Positions 38,737 to 45,589 of a stretch of 64,000 nt of DNA are shown in pieces. The position numbers were made by a program, and so were the translations under genes. This stretch comes from a bacterium (lineage in GTDB: Bacteria > Bacteroidota > Bacteroidia > Chitinophagales > Saprospiraceae), in NCBI GenBank assembly GCA_024742755.1, contig JANSXW010000010.1:16587-80586 (forward strand), written 5' to 3'. Within the stretch, counting starts at the first letter, position 1. Every line of letters begins with the position of its first letter. Under the pieces are notes generated by a model. It did not search any database. It was not told the DNA's origin and saw only the letters and a list, made by a program, of their open reading frames with translations.

Positions 38737-40098
38737 TTATGGTGCCACCAGTCGAAACCCTAGATTTCCATAGCGCATATCTGGTTTGCTGCTCCGGCGA
38801 CTGGTCACTCTGCATGACCGTGCGCTGTCATTCCAACTTCCGCCGCGGCGTACGCGGTACTTACCATTTCGTTCACCGGGTGGGTTTTCGGCAGGACAAT
38901 GGGAATAATAATCCGCGCTGTACCAGTCTGAGCACCATTCCCAGACGTTACCGCTCATATCGTACAGCCCCAATTCATTGGGTGACTTAAGGCCTACGGG
39001 AGCAGTTGCTCCTTCACTGTTCTCATCGAACCAACCAACAGCTTTTAATGTATGGCCCCCGGCATACAGATGATCCTGAGCCATGCTCCCCCCTGCTGCT
39101 GCATACTCCCATTCAGCTTCCGTTGGCAAACGGTAATTTCCTCCTGTTACGCGGTTAAGCTTTTGAATAAATTCCTGCACCTCTTCCCAACTCACATAAT
39201 ACATAGGGTACTGAGGGCCTTCCCCCCGTAGAGGATATCGGGTATTTACTTTATCTCTTTGGTCAGCTACTGAGGTGCCCATAACCGCCTCCCATTGCCC
39301 CTGTGTTACTTCATATTTACTAATGCTAAACCCACTTAGAGTAATCTGGTGCAGTGGCTTTTCATCATCGTAACAACTATTTTCCCCTTCTGAGTTACAC
39401 CCCATCATGAAACTTCCACCGGCAATCCTTACCATATTGAGCTCGAGTTCCCGAATAGGCTCCGGCAAAGAAACAGATGCGCTAGCTGGCCTTTCTCCCG
39501 AAACTAACGGAGTTACCGGGTTGAGGTTAACCGCACTGTTTTCTATTGTCCCTGCTTTGTCTATACTCTTTATCCGGGCAGACAGACTCGTGGGATTATA
39601 CTGCCGGACAGCTAAAACCATTCTTAAGTCATGGCTTACCGATGGCTGCCCGGCAGGCTTTGCCGTAAGCTTTAGCCTGACAATCGTCTTAAGCCCATCA
39701 TTGGCGGGCTCAAGGTTACTTACATTGGCTACTTCATACCTAAATGCTATTCCTTCAGGAAAATCAGTCAGGATATTGTCCAAATACTCTCTGGGAGTAA
39801 TGTAACGCTTACCTTCCGGCCGGAGATGGTTCCAAATTAAAGAGCCTTCGTATAGAAAATAACGGCTTAGGATTTCTTCCCGGAACAGCCGCCGGTCAGC
39901 AAGAGATCCTTTTGCATCTCCATAGTTGTTCAGCATCTCATAGTAATTGGCAATATAGTCAGCCACCGGATCGCTCTGAGCAGCAGCCTTGTCAGATGAG
40001 ACAAGGCTCAAAGTTGACAGTAACGACATAAGGATGATGGGGCAGCGTATTTTTCTCATCTTTTTTTCATTTAAAAGACCTTTTACGTTATCCAGCAT
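38737..40098 (-). CDS. Secreted FGE-sulfatase domain protein (paralogue)
   Basis: SDPVADYIANYYEMLNNYGDAKGSLADRRLF; RVRRGGSWNDSARSCRVTSRRSSKPDMRYGNLGFRLVAP. Confidence 0.8.
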   Translation of the reverse strand: MLDNVKGLLNEKKMRKIRCPIILMSLLSTLSLVSSDKAAAQSDPVADYIANYYEMLNNYGDAKGSLADRRLFREEILSRYFLYEGSLIWNHLRPEGKRYITPREYLDNILTDFPEGIAFRYEVANVSNLEPANDGLKTIVRLKLTAKPAGQPSVSHDLRMVLAVRQYNPTSLSARIKSIDKAGTIENSAVNLNPVTPLVSGERPASASVSLPEPIRELELNMVRIAGGSFMMGCNSEGENSCYDDEKPLHQITLSGFSISKYEVTQGQWEAVMGTSVADQRDKVNTRYPLRGEGPQYPMYYVSWEEVQEFIQKLNRVTGGNYRLPTEAEWEYAAAGGSMAQDHLYAGGHTLKAVGWFDENSEGATAPVGLKSPNELGLYDMSGNVWEWCSDWYSADYYSHCPAENPPGERNGKYRVRRGGSWNDSARSCRVTSRRSSKPDMRYGNLGFRLVAP

Positions 40099-40206
40099 AA
40101 AAGGACTGAAATACTAATCTCGCCAAACCTAACCCCTCTCAATCTATATGCTAAGTCCGAGCAATGGGGGCTTAGCCAGCGGTAGCTAATCCCTTTGATT
40201 GTTCCT

Positions 40207-41109
40207 TTAATGCTCAAAATCGATGATTTTCCAATTGTGATTCAGCATAAAGGAGGGACCTGTATCCGGCTGAAAGTGAACGAAAAACTCCCGGAATTCA
40301 GCATCAAAGTTATAGTACTTAAGTACATACTGCAGGGTTGACAAACCTGCCGTGCTGCATTCTATGTAGGGGGTAATATCCCGCTCTTCGCTCAATATAC
40401 GCGAAAGGGCAATAAACCCATTGTCGTGTGCACTTGGCGGAATGTATTTATGCTTACTGACATTCGGTACTACAGGCAAAGCCGGAAGATCCCGCAATAC
40501 TTCAGGTATGACCACATCGTCAATAATCCACTTGATGCGACGCCGCTCATCTACCAGGATTTTCATTTGCAAGATGAGTGCTGTTGTTAGCCCTTCTATC
40601 CTGCCCTTAACCGGAACCTCTATCCACCAGGAAGAGTCAACAAAGTCCAATACCCCTCCGGCGCCTGCTTTTTGGGCAAAGCGCTGCACCCCGCTGCTGT
40701 CTTTTTCATGCAGAGACTGGTGAACCAAGGATTCGATGATCAGTGACCGGTAGGTTGACCAATAGGCCTGGTTTTGGCGGACCTCCCTGAAAATCGGGGA
40801 ATTTTTATCAACAGGCTGGCCATAAGCATCAAAACTTCCATTATACCGCTCAATAAATTCATCCAGCGAATGGGGCTGTAAGAAAATAGCCGTAGGCATT
40901 ATCTCCTGAGGGCGGTTGCCAAAGTATAGGTCGTAGTAAGGCTGCGCAACCAACACCCTCACCCCTAAAAGAGTTATGATCACTAGTATACCAAATTGCC
41001 TTACCATACTGCAGCGTTTTATAGTGGAATTAAACCAAAGGTTGATCAATACTACTGATTTTAATGAGGGCAGTAACTGCGGCTCACTGCTATGTGTTCC
41101 CCGTTTCAA
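40207..41109 (-). CDS. Secreted protein, paralogue of 56381-57256
   Basis: Shared YIPPSAHDNGFIALSRIL / YIQPMAHENGFMDLRKAF and similar overall layout. Confidence 0.55.
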   Translation of the reverse strand: MKRGTHSSEPQLLPSLKSVVLINLWFNSTIKRCSMVRQFGILVIITLLGVRVLVAQPYYDLYFGNRPQEIMPTAIFLQPHSLDEFIERYNGSFDAYGQPVDKNSPIFREVRQNQAYWSTYRSLIIESLVHQSLHEKDSSGVQRFAQKAGAGGVLDFVDSSWWIEVPVKGRIEGLTTALILQMKILVDERRRIKWIIDDVVIPEVLRDLPALPVVPNVSKHKYIPPSAHDNGFIALSRILSEERDITPYIECSTAGLSTLQYVLKYYNFDAEFREFFVHFQPDTGPSFMLNHNWKIIDFEH

Positions 41110-42627
41110 CTATTTTGCATTCCTGCATAAACGAAAACCAGTTTTTGCACTCGTCATATCGGGTGCACTGAAGTGCCTTGTGGTACATTCTAATTCTTCA
41201 AAAGTCCCTGCCCAACTACCACCTCTCAGTACTTTAAAATTACCACGCAGAGGACCTCTAGGGTTAATAGGGGGAGAGTGCTCGTAAAACTCTGTTTCGT
41301 AATAATCCCAGCACCATTCTTCTACATTGCCACTCATGTCGTAAATACCTAATGTAGTAGGTTTATAAAAGCCAACAGGTGCAGAGAAAGAGTGATTGTC
41401 CGAGTATCTTCTCATCTTCCAGGTAAAATCACATTCCCGATCACAATAATTTCCAACGCCAGGCAAGCTGTAAAGATTGGATGTCTCAGCCCCTCCCCAT
41501 CTAACATCCTCGCCTCCATCACGTGCGGCATATTCCCATTCCGCTTCGGTAGGTAAACGATAGCCATTTGCATTCCAGTTTGCTTTGACACCGTCCTGAA
41601 GAATGGTATAAACGGGTTGCAGTCCATGCTGTTTGCTTAGCCAGTTGCAGTAAGCAATGGCATCGTTCCAACTCACGTGAATAACCGGGTGCAATAGCTT
41701 TGTGGCTGGTCTTACTTGCCCTTTTTCATCGTGCCGCCAGTTAACACCAGCCTGAAACCCCCAAAAGCCCTGCTTAACCAGCTGACTCGTGTCTCTCTGC
41801 TCTGCCACAGTAACATAGTCAGTAGATTCAATAAACTGCGAGAACTCGCTAAAGGTCACTTCAAATTTACCGATGTAAAAGTCATCCACACGAACGGTAT
41901 GCACTGGTCTGTTATCTATATTTTTATCTTGAGCCCCCATTTGAAAAGTTCCTCCATATACCAGTACCATTGGGGTATTATCCGTTGGTTTTCTGTCTCC
42001 ACTTATCTCAACCGGTGCTGAGACAGGCTCAGACAGTTCCTGACCTGAAACACTTTGCTCAGGTGATGCCAAAACTTCCAGTTCTTCAGTATTTTCAGTA
42101 GTAGCCTCTGGCTCCGTTATTTCTGGTACTGTTTCTTCTGGCAGGTACTCATCTACACTTCTAATGCGGGCGATGACACCGGTGGGACTATACTCCCTTA
42201 TGGACAAAATAAACCGGAGCGGGAATGGCCCCATCACTTTCTCTCCGGTTGCTACCGTAGCAGTCAGGCGGATTTCTGCATTAAGGTTGCCGCCCTTAGG
42301 CAGCACATTCAATACCTCCAACTGATCGTACCGAAAGGATATGCCTTCAGGAAAGTCGGTGAGTATAAGATCCAGGTACTCCCTCGGTGGAATATACCGG
42401 CTGCCTTCCGGGCGTAGCTCATTCCAGACCATAGACCCCTCGAAGAGAAAATACTGGTTCAGCAGCTCTGACCGAAACATCCGCCTGTCCTTCAATGGCA
42501 AGCTGGCATCCCCAAGGTTATTAAGCATCTGGTAGTAATTGGCAATATAATCCTCAATAGGTCCGTCCTGTGCCTTTAGCGTAGCGGTAAAGCAAAACAC
42601 CAGTAGCAGTGTGCTGAATTTCGACAT
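41110..42627 (-). CDS. Secreted FGE-sulfatase domain protein (paralogue)
   Basis: DGPIEDYIANYYQMLNNLGDASLPLKDRRMF; YRLPTEAEWEYAARDGG; KVLRGGSWAGTFEELECTTRHFSAPDMTSAKTGFRL. Confidence 0.8.
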   Translation of the reverse strand: MSKFSTLLLVFCFTATLKAQDGPIEDYIANYYQMLNNLGDASLPLKDRRMFRSELLNQYFLFEGSMVWNELRPEGSRYIPPREYLDLILTDFPEGISFRYDQLEVLNVLPKGGNLNAEIRLTATVATGEKVMGPFPLRFILSIREYSPTGVIARIRSVDEYLPEETVPEITEPEATTENTEELEVLASPEQSVSGQELSEPVSAPVEISGDRKPTDNTPMVLVYGGTFQMGAQDKNIDNRPVHTVRVDDFYIGKFEVTFSEFSQFIESTDYVTVAEQRDTSQLVKQGFWGFQAGVNWRHDEKGQVRPATKLLHPVIHVSWNDAIAYCNWLSKQHGLQPVYTILQDGVKANWNANGYRLPTEAEWEYAARDGGEDVRWGGAETSNLYSLPGVGNYCDRECDFTWKMRRYSDNHSFSAPVGFYKPTTLGIYDMSGNVEEWCWDYYETEFYEHSPPINPRGPLRGNFKVLRGGSWAGTFEELECTTRHFSAPDMTSAKTGFRLCRNAK

Positions 42628-42718
42628 TTAAACAGATAGATTTTAAAGATCCGGATTGTAAAATATATCCTGTCTCATGGGCGGGGCAATGTTGGAAACC
42701 TACCGCTCCTGTGTCTCT

Positions 42719-43312
42719 TCACTTTGCCCGGGTTTCCACGACTCTGATGTCCCCAAGGCGCACGTGAAGCACCTCCTTAGAGGTACGCCCCTGATCCATT
42801 TCCGTGACTTTGATGGCCACCTCGATATCTTTGGAGGTAATATCCTCGTATTTCAGTTTGCCCTCAGCGCCATACCCTTTGAATACCTGATAGACCCGAA
42901 CCGTGCCAAAGTACTGCCCATCCGGTGATTGCCGGAACTTGGAGACCCAGCGCGTTTCAAACCATTCGATCTCTACCCGGCTGTAGGGCAACACCAACAG
43001 GCGATTGAGGTACTTTCTCACGGTGAAGTTCTTCACCTCAGACTGGTTTAGGGAGGACACCTGAAAAACACGGTCCTCATCTACAAAATAGTTCACCGTT
43101 GTATTCACAGCTTCTCTTCGCAGGTCCCGGTTTATTTTTTTATCGCTTATGGTTTGAATATTGATTTCCAGGTCCCGAATACGGTCTTCGGTCTTCTCCG
43201 TAAAAAGTTGTTTTTTTTCTTCTTCAGACAGGCCTGACAATTGCGCAGAAACAATGGTGCTCATCAACAAGAGCATTATGCAATAGCATCCGGGGTTAGT
43301 TTTCATTTTCAT
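42719..43312 (-). CDS. Secreted protein, paralogue of 57386-58006
   Basis: Shared KNFTVRKYLNRLLVLPYSRVEIEWFETRWVSKFRQSPDGQYFGTVRVYQVF with KSYKIREYLNRLRILEYDKVNIEWYKVIYVSDLKRDPDGNYRGGIRVYQRF. Confidence 0.6.
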   Translation of the reverse strand: MKMKTNPGCYCIMLLLMSTIVSAQLSGLSEEEKKQLFTEKTEDRIRDLEINIQTISDKKINRDLRREAVNTTVNYFVDEDRVFQVSSLNQSEVKNFTVRKYLNRLLVLPYSRVEIEWFETRWVSKFRQSPDGQYFGTVRVYQVFKGYGAEGKLKYEDITSKDIEVAIKVTEMDQGRTSKEVLHVRLGDIRVVETRAK

Positions 43313-43479
43313 TCGATCATTTTAGCGGAAATGACATACAATACTTTCACAATGTACTAAGGTAAAACTTTTTATCTGACAGCAGGTAGTTCTCTGATAA
43401 TATACTGGTATTAGGGTGGAGGTAACTAATGTTAACCCAATCATTGAACAATTTCACACCTTCTTGCATTAAGAACGCT

Positions 43480-44814
43480 TCAGTCCAGAGATAGGCATAG
43501 CCGAAAACCCGTATGGCTGTCCCCATTTTTGGGAGGTATAGAATCGCGATTGGCGCACCTAAGTTCGTCAGCTTGGCTATACCAGTATCCTCCTCTTACA
43601 ATTTTTTTTGCATCAGAACCTGATCGGGCTGCCTTTGAGGAAGACGAATATTCATCAAACCAATCCCAGCACCATTCCCAAACATTTCCACTCATATCGT
43701 ATAAGCCAATTTCGTTGGGAAGTTGTAAACCTACGGGGCTGGTGCTCCGGCCACTATTTTTATAATACCAGGCTAGTTGTTTTGGGTCATTACCTCCCGC
43801 ATACTTATAGCGCTGACTTCGATTTCCCCCTCGTGCGGCGTATTCCCACTCTGCTTCGGTAGGCAATCTATATTTTTTTCCAGTTAGTTGGTTCAACTTT
43901 TTAATATATACATTGACATCATCCCAACTGACCCGCTCTACCGGGCAAGTTTCGCAGGTCTTATTCCGGCTTGGATTGTTCCCTGTTACCGCGGCCCATT
44001 GGGCTTGCGTCACTTCAAACCTACCTATGTAAAAGCTTTCTACCTCTGCCATATGAACGGGCTTTTCAGCTCGTTTACAGTCGCGACCCTGTTCAGCAGT
44101 ACATCCCATTTCAAAACGCCCGCCTTCTACAAAAACCATATTCTTTTCCAGTTCCTGAATAGCTATTGGCAGCTCAGGGTTTACTACGATAGTATCAGGC
44201 GGCTCTTCCGAAAGAGTTGCGGCCTCCTGTTCAGGTTTATTGGGAACAGCGGCGCTTGTGATAGCTTCCAGGTCAAGAGCGGGCAGTACAGGTTCTTCTT
44301 CGGGCTCGGAGATAGGATTAATGCTCTTGATCCGCCCTGAAACTCTATCAGGAGACATTCCGGTGATATGAAATATAAAAGAAAGAGGGATTGTTGTCTC
44401 CTTTTCACCATTGGGCATTACCCCGAATACCATATTTACTGTGGCTTCCGAATACTTCTCGCCCATTTGAAAATCGATCAGCTCCAGCGAATCGATGTGA
44501 AATCTTATGCCCTCCGGGAAGTCTGTAATAATAATATCCAGGTATTCCTTTGCCGAAACGACGGTGGTACCCGTAGGCCGCAAGTGATTGTACACCATGC
44601 TTTCCTGGCCGGACATAAAGAACGCTTCCAGAATATCAGTCCGGAAAAGACTTCTGTCATCCATGGAGTTTCGTACATCACCAAGGTTATTAAGGGCGGC
44701 CAGGTATTCCTTGAAGTAGTCTTCCATGGCTGATTTCTGCCCGGTAAGCAACAGGGGCAGCGTTAAAACTAAAATGGATAACGTATATCTCATATCAAAC
44801 TTTTTCTTCTCCAA
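43480..44814 (-). CDS. Secreted FGE-sulfatase domain protein (paralogue)
   Basis: KSAMEDYFKEYLAALNNLGDVRNSMDDRSLF; YRLPTEAEWEYAARGG; KIVRGGYWYSQADELRCANRDSIPPKNGDSHTGFRLCL. Confidence 0.8.
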   Translation of the reverse strand: MEKKKFDMRYTLSILVLTLPLLLTGQKSAMEDYFKEYLAALNNLGDVRNSMDDRSLFRTDILEAFFMSGQESMVYNHLRPTGTTVVSAKEYLDIIITDFPEGIRFHIDSLELIDFQMGEKYSEATVNMVFGVMPNGEKETTIPLSFIFHITGMSPDRVSGRIKSINPISEPEEEPVLPALDLEAITSAAVPNKPEQEAATLSEEPPDTIVVNPELPIAIQELEKNMVFVEGGRFEMGCTAEQGRDCKRAEKPVHMAEVESFYIGRFEVTQAQWAAVTGNNPSRNKTCETCPVERVSWDDVNVYIKKLNQLTGKKYRLPTEAEWEYAARGGNRSQRYKYAGGNDPKQLAWYYKNSGRSTSPVGLQLPNEIGLYDMSGNVWEWCWDWFDEYSSSSKAARSGSDAKKIVRGGYWYSQADELRCANRDSIPPKNGDSHTGFRLCLSLD

Positions 44815-44917
44815 AAGAGTGGGCCAATTTTCGCCTGTGGCTACTCACGGGCCCACCCGGTATTTTTTTGCCAGCCAAATCCACTTTGACCGGACAGGAT
44901 CAGTGCCGATTCAGCAG

Positions 44918-44935
44918 GGTGGATATCCATCCACC
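44918..44935. repeat. Palindrome GGTGGAT-ATCC-ATCCACC adjoining the 3' side of the template repeat
   Basis: 7-bp perfect stem, 4-nt loop, about 8 nt beyond the TR end. Confidence 0.6.
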
Positions 44936-44943
44936 GGGTTGAG

Positions 44944-45038
44944 CTAGGGGGCAGCGGCCAGTCGGAAGCCCAAATTGTTGTTGCGATTGTCTGGGCTGTT
45001 GTTGTTCTGATTCGAGGCCCGGCAGTTCCTGGCGTTTT
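44944..45038 (-). repeat. DGR template repeat (TR)
   Basis: 95-nt gapless match to 45495-45589; in the VR frame reads NARNCRASNQNNNSPDNRNNNLGFRLAAAP*, with AAC/AAT codons at the variable positions. Confidence 0.9.
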
Positions 45039-45369
45039 ACCAATAGCCAGCCCTTCCGCTTTCGCCAGTTCCTTGCGGATACGCCTCAGGATTTCGAACC
45101 GCTTAAAGGCTTCCGGCTCTAGCTCTTTCTTGTAATCCACTTTAGGCTTTTTGCTATCTCTGCTCTTTTGCTTTCCGGTAGCCATGTTTGGCAAATACTC
45201 CACACAAATGGCCCAGGCCCCACCTCCCGGCTGGCTTTCAAAATGACGGTCTATCTGCAATACACGGTTGCCGCGCAAAAAAGCATTGACCTCCGCCTCT
45301 GCTTCTGCGGGATCGTAAACCGGTACGCTAAAAAATTTCATCTGCATCGCTAAAAAAATTTAAAATCGG

Positions 45370-45384
45370 GGCGGCTGCGCCGCC
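45370..45384. repeat. Hairpin GGCGGC-TGC-GCCGCC downstream of VR1
   Basis: 6-bp stem, 3-nt loop; nearly the same core as the 37161-37179 hairpin. Confidence 0.5.
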
Positions 45385-45494
45385 GAATACCGCTCTCTCC
45401 CTCCGGCGTCTCCCTATGGGCGCTTGCTGCGCCGCTGCCCATTTAGGAGGGCCTTCGCTCCTTCGCTTTTTTTTCTCAACCCTTTCTACATGAA

Positions 45495-45589
45495 CTAGGG
45501 GGCAGCGGCCAGCCGGAAGCCCAAATTGATGTAGCGATAGTCTGGGCTGAAGCTGATCCGACGCGAGGCCCGGCAGCTCCTGGCGTCGT
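45495..45589 (-). repeat. DGR variable repeat (VR1)
   Basis: 95-nt gapless alignment with TR (offset 551). 14 mismatches, all at template A residues; the other 66 non-A template positions are identical (hand count). Confidence 0.9.

Larger units (their letters stand above)
44841..45347 (-). pseudogene. DGR accessory-type ORF truncated before the expected HRDC domain and fused into the template repeat
   Basis: N-terminal MKFFSVPVYDPAEAEAEVNAFLRGNRVLQIDRHFESQPGGGAWAICVEYL...KVDYKKELEPEAFKRFEILRRIRKELAKAEGLAI resembles the accessory protein adjacent to many DGR RTs. Reading then passes into TR sequence (GKTPGTAGPRIRTTTAQTIATTIWASDW) in a non-VR frame. Confidence 0.6.

Noticed and set aside
38737-38840. 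FGE C-terminus of the 38737 gene as a further VR of the same TR
   Set aside because: Protein pattern is similar, but nucleotide differences from the TR are numerous and not restricted to template adenines.
43480-44814. Possible reverse transcriptase following the TR
   Set aside because: The ORF there is an FGE-domain protein; no RT motifs were seen in any listed ORF.
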